DNA of 64,000 nt from CAYJPV01 sp964372095 (GTDB lineage: Bacteria > Acidobacteriota > Vicinamibacteria > Vicinamibacterales > JAKQTR01), in assembly GCA_964372095.1 (NCBI GenBank), contig CAYJPV010000003.1:62001-126000 (forward strand). The letters are read 5' to 3'. The notes under the pieces were generated by a model. It saw nothing but the letters and a program-made list of their open reading frames with translations, did no database searches and was not told the DNA's origin. This document shows positions 25,766 to 34,164 of the stretch, in pieces. The position numbers and the translations under genes were made by a program. The first letter of the stretch is position 1; each line of letters begins with the position of its first letter.

Positions 25766-25856
25766 CTACTTCCTACTTCCTACTTCCTACTTCCTACTTC
25801 CTACTTGCTCCTTGGCGACTTGCTTCCAGCTTCTGCCCCTTGTCCCTTGTCCCGAG
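25766..25856. repeat. Heptamer tandem repeat 2 (CTACTTC)
   Basis: Five perfect CTACTTC units (25766-25800) continue in the same 7-bp register as degenerate -CTTG units to about 25856. The degenerate part lies inside the 3' end of the S9 peptidase gene and encodes its last 18 or so residues. Confidence 0.88.
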
Positions 25857-28125
25857 CCTTGAGGTACTTGTCGTACCAGGCCAGGATGCGGTGCTCGAAG
25901 TCCACCGCCTCGGCCACGGTGTTGGGCGGGCGGTGCGCGCCGTTGGTGTACCGCACCCACTCGACATCTTTTCCGAGGCGGCGCAGCGCGTAGTAGATCT
26001 CCCGTGACTGGCTCGCCGGCACGTTCGGATCGAGATCTCCCGTGATGCACAGCAGAGGTGTTGTGATGCGATCCGCCCGCAGCACGGCCGAGTGCTCGAG
26101 GTACCGTTCGGGATACTCCCACAGCGTGCCGCCGATCCGATCCTGGCTCTTCTCGGGCGCATGCGTATTGCGTACGCCAAGCCGCGGGCTGTCGGTGTAG
26201 AAGCTGATCATGTTGACCTTGCCGGACACGTTGATTGCCGCCTTGAACCGGTCGGTCTGGGTCAGGAGCAGCGCGGTGGCGTAACCGCCGTAACTGGTGC
26301 CGTGAACGCCCAGACGGGCAGGGTCTGCAATCCCCATGTCGATGAGCCGGTTGGCTGCCGACGTCACGCCCTTCACCCAGGCTTCTCCGGGACGCCCCAC
26401 GACGAGATTCACCGACGGGTGGAACACCGCATAGCCATGATTGGCGAGAAACGCGGCCCGGCCGTTGAACCCGTTGTCGAAAAACGTCTCGTAGATTTCG
26501 AAGACAGTCGGATAGGTGGTGCCTTTCTCGTACCCGACCGGGTAACGCAGCACGCCATGGAGCAGCTTGCCGTCGCTGTCCCGGTACGAGACGAGTTCCG
26601 ATCGCGGAAGCGTCTTCTGCGCCATCCATGGGTTCAGACCGGTCAACTGCTTCAGCGAGGCCAGCGCGGCATCACCCGAGAACAGTTCCGCCGGACGATC
26701 GCCGTCGCTGATCGACACCACCCACCGATCGCCGTTCCGCGACTGCCGGAACCCTGCATACACGCGCGTGTCTTTCACGAGCGGCGTGATGGTCTTCGTG
26801 GCCACGTCGAGACGGACGAGGCCGCGTTCCCATCGTGTCCGTTCCGACCACGTCACGTAGATGGACCCGCCGGCCGGGTCCCACCCGATCGCCTCCCGGC
26901 GCGGGTTCTTCTCGTCGTCCGCATCGAGCGTGAGCACCTGGTCGCGGGCACCCGTCGCGACGTTGACCACGTACCAGCCCTTCTTGCTGGTGATGAGCAG
27001 TTTCGCCGCGTCGCGGCTGAACGGGCCGACGCTGAAGCTCTCCTTCTCGTCGTCTTTGGCTGCAACCGCCCCGGATGCTGCGGGCTTCTCGGCGGCCTTC
27101 TCCTCGGCCTTGGCTTCGGGCGCCGGCGTCAGGCTCCGGGGCTTGGCATCGTCCACGCCCTGAACGAATACTTCACCCTTCTTTGCGTACGCGAACGTCC
27201 GCCCGTCGTCCGACCACCGCAAGGTCAGGCCCTTCAGGTCCTTCGCGTCGACGAGGGTCCGGGGTTCGCCACCGCCGGCCGGCACGATCCGCAGCGCGTT
27301 GTCGGTGCCGCCGATCGTGTCGTAGTCGGTCTTGCCGGTGAGGTCTTCCTGGAAGGTGATGAACGACCCGTCACGCGCCATCTGGTACGACGACACTTTG
27401 CGCTCGGGAAGCACCGTCCGCACGGCGCCCGTTGCGATATCCACCAGCGCGAGCGCCCGCTGCCGGCTGGTACGGCCGAGTTCGTCCCATTCGAGGAACG
27501 GGTCTTTCGCGCGGTGCACGATGATCGGGCCTTCAGTCAGGGCCTGGAAGCGGGCGCGGGCTTCGGCGTCCCGCGCCGCCGATCGCACCGAGACGAGGAC
27601 CGACCGGCTGTCGGGCGACCAGGCGAGGCCGCTGTTCACGGTGATGCCCGCGTCGCCAGCCACTGGCACCGGCCTCAGCGCCGCCCGGGTGGCGTCCCAG
27701 ATGTGCAGCGAGACGCCGGCCCCGGCCCCCTGGGCTGGCTCCCTGTGAACAAGCAGGGCGAGTTGGCGGCTATCGGGCGCCCAGGCCGCCTGGCGGATGT
27801 GCACGAGGCCGTCGAGCGGCAACTGCGTGGCGCCTGTCTGCGTGTCGATCACGTGCAACCGGACGGCCACGGGCGCCACGTAGGTCGGGTCGCCGTACCG
27901 GCGATGGTCGGTGGTCGCATTATCGATGGTGCGCCGTGTCGTTCCCGCGACGAACCGCCCGTCATCACTGAGGTCCAGTACCGAGAACGTGGTCACCTTG
28001 AGCAGGTCTTCAGCCGTCAGCGTCGCCGGCGACTGGACCGCCGGGGCTGGCGCCGGCTGCTGGGCCGCACCGACCGCCAGCGAAGCAAGGACGACGACGA
28101 GAGACACGGGCAACAGGCGGCGCAT
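25801..28125 (-). CDS. Secreted S9-family prolyl oligopeptidase / acylaminoacyl-peptidase
   Basis: The 774-residue protein has a signal peptide (MRRLLPVSLVVVLASLAVGA), a WD40/TolB-like beta-propeller (to about 490) and an alpha/beta-hydrolase domain. Ser611 lies in GTSYGGY, Asp in TGDLDPNVP and His in NGAHRPPN. It should cleave short peptides in the periplasm. ATG 28125 is chosen for AAGGAG 6 nt upstream. The C-terminal tail (DKGQGAEAGSKSPRSK) is low-complexity and is encoded by the degenerate part of a heptamer repeat, so the natural end may have been replaced by repeat expansion. Confidence 0.9.
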   Translation of the reverse strand: MRRLLPVSLVVVLASLAVGAAQQPAPAPAVQSPATLTAEDLLKVTTFSVLDLSDDGRFVAGTTRRTIDNATTDHRRYGDPTYVAPVAVRLHVIDTQTGATQLPLDGLVHIRQAAWAPDSRQLALLVHREPAQGAGAGVSLHIWDATRAALRPVPVAGDAGITVNSGLAWSPDSRSVLVSVRSAARDAEARARFQALTEGPIIVHRAKDPFLEWDELGRTSRQRALALVDIATGAVRTVLPERKVSSYQMARDGSFITFQEDLTGKTDYDTIGGTDNALRIVPAGGGEPRTLVDAKDLKGLTLRWSDDGRTFAYAKKGEVFVQGVDDAKPRSLTPAPEAKAEEKAAEKPAASGAVAAKDDEKESFSVGPFSRDAAKLLITSKKGWYVVNVATGARDQVLTLDADDEKNPRREAIGWDPAGGSIYVTWSERTRWERGLVRLDVATKTITPLVKDTRVYAGFRQSRNGDRWVVSISDGDRPAELFSGDAALASLKQLTGLNPWMAQKTLPRSELVSYRDSDGKLLHGVLRYPVGYEKGTTYPTVFEIYETFFDNGFNGRAAFLANHGYAVFHPSVNLVVGRPGEAWVKGVTSAANRLIDMGIADPARLGVHGTSYGGYATALLLTQTDRFKAAINVSGKVNMISFYTDSPRLGVRNTHAPEKSQDRIGGTLWEYPERYLEHSAVLRADRITTPLLCITGDLDPNVPASQSREIYYALRRLGKDVEWVRYTNGAHRPPNTVAEAVDFEHRILAWYDKYLKARDKGQGAEAGSKSPRSK

Positions 28126-28156
28126 GGGCAACTCCTTCGGACCGGTTTCGATTCTC

Positions 28157-29455
28157 TCAGACCAGCTTCTTTAGCGAGTCGAGGATAGCCGTGACCTCGC
28201 CGTCGTGGTTGCAGACATGGAACGAGACGCGGACGGAGTTCAGTCCGCCTTCGGACACCGTGCGGACGCGGATGTGGTCCTTTGTCAGGTGATCGCTGAC
28301 TTCCTTCAGCGTGCGCGTGCGCAGGCGGAAGCCGATCATCGGCGTCCGGTACGCCTCTTCGTCCGGTGACACCATCTCGACGCCGGGCAACGCGCGGACA
28401 CCCTCGTAGAACCGCTCGGCGAGGGCGTGGTTGTGCCGCCAGATCCGATCGAGGCCGATGGTTTCGACGAACGACGCGGCGGTGCCGAGGGCGAAGAACA
28501 ACGCTTCGTTCTGGGTGCCGAATTCGAACCGGCGTGCGTTCGGATGGAACACGAGTTCGTCGCGCGCCACGCTGAACCGCTCGTAGGATCCCATGCCGAC
28601 CGTGGATGGCCGGAGCACGTCCAGCATGCCGGGCCGCACCCAGAGAATGCCCGTGCGCTTGGGACCCATGATCCACTTGTGCGTGCTGCAGACGTAGAAG
28701 TCCGCGCCGCACGCGTTGATGTCGAAGGGGACGCAGACGGGAGCCTGGGCACCGTCGAGGGCGAACCAGATGCCCTTCGCGCGGGCGAGGGCCGCCATCT
28801 CGGCGACAGGAAAACACTGCCCCGTGGTGCACGTCACGTGACTGATGAAGATCAGTCGCGTCCGGCCCGTGATGAGTTGCGCGAGGCGATCCACGTTACC
28901 CGCGCCGCTGCGCGCGTCCGGCTCGAAGGTGCGGATGACAATCCCGTCGCGCTGCCGCCGGTGGAGCAACGACGTGTACAACGCCGCGTGCTCGTGCGTG
29001 GACGTGATGACTTCATCGCCGCTCTTCAGCGCCAGGCCGTTGACGACGAGATTGATGCCTTCGGTCGCTGTTGAAATCAGCGCGAGGTCGTCGGGCCGGC
29101 ACGACGGGCCCAGCAGCCGGGCGAGGCGCACCTTGGTGTCGTGCCACCGGCGCTGATCGTGGCCGGCGCTGGGCGCGAGTTCTTCCTCCCGCAGTGCGTC
29201 GGCAAGGGTGTTCAGGACCGGCAGCGGGCAGGCGCCGAGCCCGCCGGAATTGAGGAACGTCCACGCGGGATCCAGGACGAACTGCGCCCGGATCATCCGG
29301 AAGAACGCGTCGTCATCAGCCGGCATGGCCTGAACCGGCCAGGCCCTCGTGGCCCGTTCGGCCGCGGCGGCCGCGCGCAGCCAGTCCGGCCACGCCAGCC
29401 CTGCCGCACCACCCGCCAGCCCCGCCGCCATCCGCAGAAACGTCTTCCGATCCAT
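28157..29455 (-). CDS. Class-V aminotransferase-fold PLP enzyme (isopenicillin-N-epimerase-like), exported
   Basis: This 432-residue fold-I PLP enzyme has Lys260 in STHKWIMGP, preceded by LDGAQAP, as in NifS/isopenicillin N epimerase relatives. The N-terminus (DRKTFLRMAAGLAGGAAG) resembles a Tat leader with an RK instead of RR pair, so export of the folded holoenzyme is plausible but uncertain. The substrate is unknown. GGAG precedes the ATG. It lies on the same strand as, and 40 nt after, the YetA-like gene, and 31 nt before the S9 peptidase start, so these three may be co-transcribed. Confidence 0.83.
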   Translation of the reverse strand: MDRKTFLRMAAGLAGGAAGLAWPDWLRAAAAAERATRAWPVQAMPADDDAFFRMIRAQFVLDPAWTFLNSGGLGACPLPVLNTLADALREEELAPSAGHDQRRWHDTKVRLARLLGPSCRPDDLALISTATEGINLVVNGLALKSGDEVITSTHEHAALYTSLLHRRQRDGIVIRTFEPDARSGAGNVDRLAQLITGRTRLIFISHVTCTTGQCFPVAEMAALARAKGIWFALDGAQAPVCVPFDINACGADFYVCSTHKWIMGPKRTGILWVRPGMLDVLRPSTVGMGSYERFSVARDELVFHPNARRFEFGTQNEALFFALGTAASFVETIGLDRIWRHNHALAERFYEGVRALPGVEMVSPDEEAYRTPMIGFRLRTRTLKEVSDHLTKDHIRVRTVSEGGLNSVRVSFHVCNHDGEVTAILDSLKKLV

Positions 29456-29495
29456 CGTGTGCTCCAGCAGGGGCAGGAGGATTTCGACTATCGGC

Positions 29496-31790
29496 TCAGT
29501 GTCGGCGCGCCGCCGGGCCGGCCGGTGCGGTCTCCGAGGTCAGGAAGTACTGCCCGTATCGCGTCAGCCATCCCTGCACCTTCGATTCGGTGCCAGGAAA
29601 GATGTTCGAGTTGTAGGATGCGGGCGTGCGGGAGCCCGGATCCCCGTACGAGTCGGGCCCGATCGCACCCACGTATCGAACGGTGTCCTGAAAACCCGCA
29701 CGGGCATAGTCCCGGAACGACCCGTCGCCGGTTACCGTGTACAGGTAACCCGCAGCGTTCACCACCATGATGACGTAGGGCAACTGCCCGTCGGCCGGGT
29801 TCGGCGCGCGCGTGTCGACCCAGTACGGAATCTGGCGGGGCCGGTACCCGCCCTGGCCGTCAGTGTCGCCGCCGTACGTCGTTGCCATCAGCCAGCGCGT
29901 CATACGCGTGAGCAGACCGAGCAGCTCGTCCGCGCGTCCGTTGTCCCGGCCCGTGAACACCTCGTCATGCACCTTGGCGAGCGGCTCGAGCACGTACGCG
30001 TGCATGATCGTCTGCGTCAGATGGCCGCCTTCGTCATCATCGCTGATGACGAAGCCCGCGTGGCCGGCCGCCGCTTCGCGCGCCAGGACCGTCTGCAGCA
30101 CGTCCTGCATCACGATGCGCAGGGGTTTGGGCCCGTATTGGCTGGTGTCGAGGGTGGCCTCGGGGTCGATCCGCCAGCGGTTCACCAGGTTCTCGAGCAA
30201 CCACCCCTGAACCCGGATTTCGGACGTGTCGATGACACCTTCCCCGTTGAACGACTCGTACACATACTGGCGGACACCCTCCTGAATCTCGTCAAAGGCA
30301 TCCTTGCCGCGGCGATCGCCCGTCAGCAGCCATTGCAGCGCGTACCCCTGGCTCCAGGTGTGGCTAGGCCGACCCGGGCCGAAGCAGTTGTCCGGATTGT
30401 CGTGCGAGGGGCGATCTTCCCAGTTCTTCTGGTCGTTGAAGGCCGCGCCATCACGTTCCGTGTGGTAGATGTCGAAGTCGATCTCGTGGCGCAGGAGCAC
30501 CCGCGCCGCGTCGGCAAACGCCAGCCTGCCGGTGCGCATGAACTGGAGGTACATGCCGTACCCCCAGTCGTAGTGATTGCCCGACAACGTTCCGCAGCCA
30601 TTGCCGTCCCAGCGCAAGTCGCCGTAGTCCTGCCAGGAGTCGAGATCCCGGGCGAGGTGCGCCCAGAGTGTCATGCCGGTCAGGCCCGGCGGGTCTTCGA
30701 CCACGGTCCGATCCACTTTCGCACGCTGCAGGCGTTCGTACCGATCGAAGTCGGGCTGCCGGTCATCGTGCAGACCTGCCACGGGCGGCGCGACACGCCC
30801 CCAACCCCGCGTCGACGCGTAGTACGCCGGCGGCGCGACCGCAAGCGGACGGGGCGGCGCGTCACCGTCGACGAGGCGGCCGTCGTCATTGAAGCGGGTC
30901 CTGCGCACGACCGGGTCGCGCCCCGACGGGACATCAAGTTCCCACGTCTTCTCGATGCCGCTGCCAACGTGGTACTCCGCGCCCTCCGGCAGGAGAACCG
31001 CAGGTCCGAAGTTCGCCTCTCTGAGGATGACGTCGTCACGGCGCGGATCGCCTTCGCCGGCGGTGCTCCAGCCGAAGGAGTTGTTGTTCCGATAGGTCAG
31101 GAACACGCGCACGTCGCCCGTGCCGCGGTTGAACACGAGCCGGGCCCGAAACCGGACCCACTCGTTCTCGTGCACCCGGCTGCCATCGCGCCAGTCGCCA
31201 TCGATGCGCACGACCACCTTCAACGGGCCCTGCTCCTCGATGACCCAGCTGCCGGGGGTGGCCCGGAAGGTGTGTTCGCCGGAGCGCACGTGAAACCGGT
31301 GCCCCGCCAGCTGGAACTCGGACTTGGCGAAGACAAACGTCCGAGCCTGCGTATCGACCGTCAGCGTTCCGGGATCATCCCTGACCACGATGCCCTGCGT
31401 GGCATGCGGCGCCGTCCCCGTTCTCAGCGTGACGGTCCGGTCGCCCTCCGGCGGGAGGTCGAGTTGGAAGTCCACAAGCACCCAGCGGACGCTCTTGTCA
31501 GGCCACCTGGCCGTGACGAGGAACTGCGCGGGAATCTCGCGGCCGTCCTGTTCGAGCCGCAGGAGCGCGGGGTCCGTCACGCGCCCTTCGGCAAACGGGA
31601 CGCCAGACGTGATGGGCTCGGCCGTTCTGGCACCGGCGTCGCGGTTGGTGACGGTCAGAACCACCTCGACGGGATCTGAAACCTGGACAGGAGGGGTACC
31701 GGCCGCGCGCGGCATCGCGGCAGCCCCCACGAACCATGCGGCAAGCACGGCCGTCGCGGCAGCGCCCGCAGATATCATCGCCCGGTTCAT
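29496..31790 (-). CDS. PcRGLX/YetA-like secreted polysaccharide-active protein (putative lyase)
   Basis: The 764-residue exported protein (signal peptide MNRAMISAGAAATAVLAAW ... MPRAAG) starts with a RIFT-barrel-like domain (VPFAEGRVTD, ARWPDKSVRWVLVDF) characteristic of the exo-rhamnogalacturonan-lyase/YetA family. A beta-sandwich region and an (alpha/alpha) barrel-like part with Trp/His/Asp-rich motifs (NHYDWGYGMYLQF, RPSHTWSQGYALQW) follow. Pectin or glycosaminoglycan degradation is inferred from the family. ATG 31790 is preferred over a longer frame because AGGGAGG and a TATACT -10 (31827-31832) lie upstream. Confidence 0.68.
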   Translation of the reverse strand: MNRAMISAGAAATAVLAAWFVGAAAMPRAAGTPPVQVSDPVEVVLTVTNRDAGARTAEPITSGVPFAEGRVTDPALLRLEQDGREIPAQFLVTARWPDKSVRWVLVDFQLDLPPEGDRTVTLRTGTAPHATQGIVVRDDPGTLTVDTQARTFVFAKSEFQLAGHRFHVRSGEHTFRATPGSWVIEEQGPLKVVVRIDGDWRDGSRVHENEWVRFRARLVFNRGTGDVRVFLTYRNNNSFGWSTAGEGDPRRDDVILREANFGPAVLLPEGAEYHVGSGIEKTWELDVPSGRDPVVRRTRFNDDGRLVDGDAPPRPLAVAPPAYYASTRGWGRVAPPVAGLHDDRQPDFDRYERLQRAKVDRTVVEDPPGLTGMTLWAHLARDLDSWQDYGDLRWDGNGCGTLSGNHYDWGYGMYLQFMRTGRLAFADAARVLLRHEIDFDIYHTERDGAAFNDQKNWEDRPSHDNPDNCFGPGRPSHTWSQGYALQWLLTGDRRGKDAFDEIQEGVRQYVYESFNGEGVIDTSEIRVQGWLLENLVNRWRIDPEATLDTSQYGPKPLRIVMQDVLQTVLAREAAAGHAGFVISDDDEGGHLTQTIMHAYVLEPLAKVHDEVFTGRDNGRADELLGLLTRMTRWLMATTYGGDTDGQGGYRPRQIPYWVDTRAPNPADGQLPYVIMVVNAAGYLYTVTGDGSFRDYARAGFQDTVRYVGAIGPDSYGDPGSRTPASYNSNIFPGTESKVQGWLTRYGQYFLTSETAPAGPAARRH

Positions 31791-31826
31791 CTCGTGCCTC
31801 CCTAGGGGCCAGACGGCGTACGCGCC

Positions 31827-31832
31827 AGTATA
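31827..31832 (-). promoter_or_regulatory. -10 hexamer upstream of the YetA-like gene
   Basis: TATACT on the minus strand, 36 nt before ATG 31790; no clear -35. It lies between the aminotransferase-fold gene ending at 31897 and the YetA-like gene, suggesting a separate promoter. Confidence 0.4.
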
Positions 31833-31896
31833 CGCCCGCCGCTCCGGGGACGACCGTCGAACCCGGCCTGATTCCGCGGCATCGGAGATGGCCCGA

Positions 31897-33087
31897 CTAC
31901 GTGACGAGGGAGCGTCCCGCGCCCACGTCGCCGTAGTCCTGTTCTCGGGCAATGCGGACGAGTTCGGTCATGACGGCATCGATCTCGCCCGTCGTGTTGT
32001 AGAAATGCGGCGAAATCCGGATGCCCACGCCGGGCCGGTAGTCCACGACGTAGTCGCGGGCCTTCAACGCCCGCGACACCTGGAGCGCGTCCGGCACGTC
32101 GACGGCGACCGTGCCGGCCAGGCGCTCCGGATCCCGCGCCGCCACGCTGCGGAGGCCGTGTTCGTCCACGTGCGCAAGCAGGCGCCGCGTCATGGCGACC
32201 GATGCGGCGCGGATGGCCTCGACACCGACCTGCCCAATGATCTCCAGGCCCGGGAGCGCCGCGTAGTACGCCGGGATCGCCGGCGTGCCGTTCATCAGCC
32301 CCATCCCGTCTCCGCGCAGTTCGTCATCGTCGATGTCGAACGCAAACGGGCGCTGGTGTGCCACCCAGCCGGTGAACGCCGGGCGCGCACGTTCGCGCAC
32401 CCACGGCGCCGTGTAGAGGAAGGCGTTGCCCGGCCCGCCGCATAGCCACTTGAGGCAGCCGCCCACGAAGAAGTCCACGCCCAGCGCCGCGACGTCCACC
32501 GGAATGATGCCCGCCGACTGGTAGCCGTCCAGGATCACGACCGCGCCCACGGCGCGAGCCCGCTCGATGACCGGCCGCGGATCGACGATATACGAGCTGC
32601 GAAACAGCACGTGCGAAAACGCGACGACGGCCGTGCGGTCATCGATGGCCGCAGCCAGCCGCTCGCCCGGGACGGACAGGTCGTCGAGCGCCGGCACGAT
32701 CTCGAGGTCGAAGCCGGCCGCCTGCTGCGCACGATACAGGTAGACCATGGACGGAAAGTCCATGGACGTACACACGATCTTGCGCCGGGGCCCGGACGGC
32801 CGGATGCACGACAGGGCAACGGCCTCGGCCGTCGTCACGTTCTCGTGCATGCTGACCGAACCGGCGGGCGCGCCGATGAGTGCTCCGATGCGCGCGCCGA
32901 CCTCGCCAGCCAGCTCCCACCAGCGTTCTTCCCACGCCCGTACGCCCCTGGTTGCCCACGTCTCGGCGTACGCCGCGAGGGACGCCGCGGCGCCGCGCGG
33001 CATGGCCCCGAGTGAATTGCTGATCATGTAGACCGAGCGCGAGAGAATGGGAAACTCGTCGCGCCATCGTGACAGATCGTTCAGCAT
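31897..33087 (-). CDS. Class-V aminotransferase-fold PLP enzyme, kynureninase-like
   Basis: The 396-residue protein has the kynureninase/PvdN-like signature around its PLP lysine: LDGYQSAGIIPVDVAALGVD, then GGCLKWLCGGPGN with Lys213. Conserved HENVTTAEA and SHVLFRSSY segments precede it. The upstream neighbour, 11 nt away, is an alpha/beta hydrolase with the HGGxW motif of kynurenine formamidases, which makes N-formylkynurenine or kynurenine chemistry plausible. It could equally be another beta-eliminating or epimerising PLP enzyme. ATG 33087 is chosen because the frame upstream overlaps the hydrolase gene. Confidence 0.82.
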   Translation of the reverse strand: MLNDLSRWRDEFPILSRSVYMISNSLGAMPRGAAASLAAYAETWATRGVRAWEERWWELAGEVGARIGALIGAPAGSVSMHENVTTAEAVALSCIRPSGPRRKIVCTSMDFPSMVYLYRAQQAAGFDLEIVPALDDLSVPGERLAAAIDDRTAVVAFSHVLFRSSYIVDPRPVIERARAVGAVVILDGYQSAGIIPVDVAALGVDFFVGGCLKWLCGGPGNAFLYTAPWVRERARPAFTGWVAHQRPFAFDIDDDELRGDGMGLMNGTPAIPAYYAALPGLEIIGQVGVEAIRAASVAMTRRLLAHVDEHGLRSVAARDPERLAGTVAVDVPDALQVSRALKARDYVVDYRPGVGIRISPHFYNTTGEIDAVMTELVRIAREQDYGDVGAGRSLVT

Positions 33088-33098
33088 GCGTCGTCTCT

Positions 33099-33995
33099 CT
33101 ATCTGGGCGTCACCGCGGAGCGCAGCGCCGCCAGCACCGCCGGCCACGCGATGCTGTGCGGCGTCACCAGTTCGATGTGCCCCGCCTCCGGAATCACCGT
33201 GAGCGTCACGGTGTCTCCCGCCGACGCCGCCCGCGTGTGGTGCGCCTCGGCCATCGCCAGCGGCACGACGGTGTCCCGCGCGCCATGCACCAGGAACTGC
33301 CGCACGCCCAGCGGCAGCAGTTCGGCCGGCGACGCAGCCCGGTACCGCAACGGGTACGCGGCCGGCAGGCCACCCATGAGCTGCGAGGCGGAGTCGTCGC
33401 ACACGGACTGGCTGACGGCGGCCGCCAGATCGCTGATGGCGGCCAGCGCCACCACGCCGTTGAACGTCAGCGGGTTCGCCGTTGGCAAGCCACTCCCGGC
33501 GGGGACACGTCCACGTGCCGCCACCCACAGCGCCAGGTGACCTCCGGCCGAGTGCCCGGCCACGGCCGCGCGCGTCAGATCAATCGGGTACTGCCGGGCC
33601 ACCTCGCGCAGATGGTCGGCGCCTCGCGCGACATCCGCCAGCGTCCCCGGCCAGCCTCCGCCCGCCTCTCCCACGCGCCGGTATTCGAGACTCCAGGTGG
33701 CGATGCCCTCCACCGCCAAAGCCGCGGTGAAGCTGTTCGTGTGCAACAGATCGTATTCAGCCATCCAGCACCCGCCGTGGATGAACACCACCACGGGATG
33801 CGGTCCCGGCCCCGCCGGCATCCGCAGATCGCCGAACTGCGACGGCTCGGGGCCGTAGGCGATGCGCCGGTCCGCCGGCGGCTGCGGCAACGCCAGCAGG
33901 TCCTTGGTCGTCATCACCTGTGCACCTGCCTCCCCATATCCCAGCATGACCAGCACGGCTCCAGCCAGCATCGTCGTCAGTCTCGGCATACGCAT
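33099..33995 (-). CDS. Secreted alpha/beta hydrolase, kynurenine-formamidase-like (HGGxW)
   Basis: The 298-residue protein has a signal peptide (to about residue 25), the oxyanion motif HGGCW, the nucleophile elbow GHSAGGH (Ser149), an Asp in HGARDTVVP and a His in PEAGHIEL. The HGGxW box is used by arylformamidases and some BD-FAE-like esterases. It is first in a short operon with the kynureninase-like gene. The signal peptide argues for action in the periplasm, which would be unusual for the kynurenine pathway. A TAGAAT -10 lies 34 nt upstream. Confidence 0.8.
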   Translation of the reverse strand: MRMPRLTTMLAGAVLVMLGYGEAGAQVMTTKDLLALPQPPADRRIAYGPEPSQFGDLRMPAGPGPHPVVVFIHGGCWMAEYDLLHTNSFTAALAVEGIATWSLEYRRVGEAGGGWPGTLADVARGADHLREVARQYPIDLTRAAVAGHSAGGHLALWVAARGRVPAGSGLPTANPLTFNGVVALAAISDLAAAVSQSVCDDSASQLMGGLPAAYPLRYRAASPAELLPLGVRQFLVHGARDTVVPLAMAEAHHTRAASAGDTVTLTVIPEAGHIELVTPHSIAWPAVLAALRSAVTPR

Positions 33996-34028
33996 CCTGT
34001 CCTGCTGCCACGGCCCGCTCGAAGGGCC

Positions 34029-34034
34029 ATTCTA
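34029..34034 (-). promoter_or_regulatory. -10 hexamer of the hydrolase/kynureninase-like operon
   Basis: TAGAAT on the minus strand, 34 nt before ATG 33995. AGGACAGG serves as the ribosome site. Confidence 0.4.
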
Positions 34035-34129
34035 GCAGGACCACGAGGGTCGGCTGCGTCGCGAGCCCGTCGCGCACCCCTCGCCCATCGACGCCAATCG
34101 TCCCGAGTTGTCGCGGGATGTCGCGGATC

Positions 34130-34158
34130 TTGATCCCGGGAATCCGTGCGCGTATCGT
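34130..34158 (+). promoter_or_regulatory. Predicted promoter of the TonB receptor gene (leaderless)
   Basis: TTGATC (34130-34135), a 17-nt spacer and TATCGT (34153-34158) are followed by only six bases before ATG 34165. Transcription would therefore begin at or next to the start codon, and no Shine-Dalgarno is present. Confidence 0.55.
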
Positions 34159-34164
34159 TCCACC

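Noticed and set aside
26092..28188. 698-codon plus-strand frame opposite the S9 peptidase
   Set aside because: Shadow of a gene with an intact signal peptide and catalytic motifs; composition is unlike a protein.
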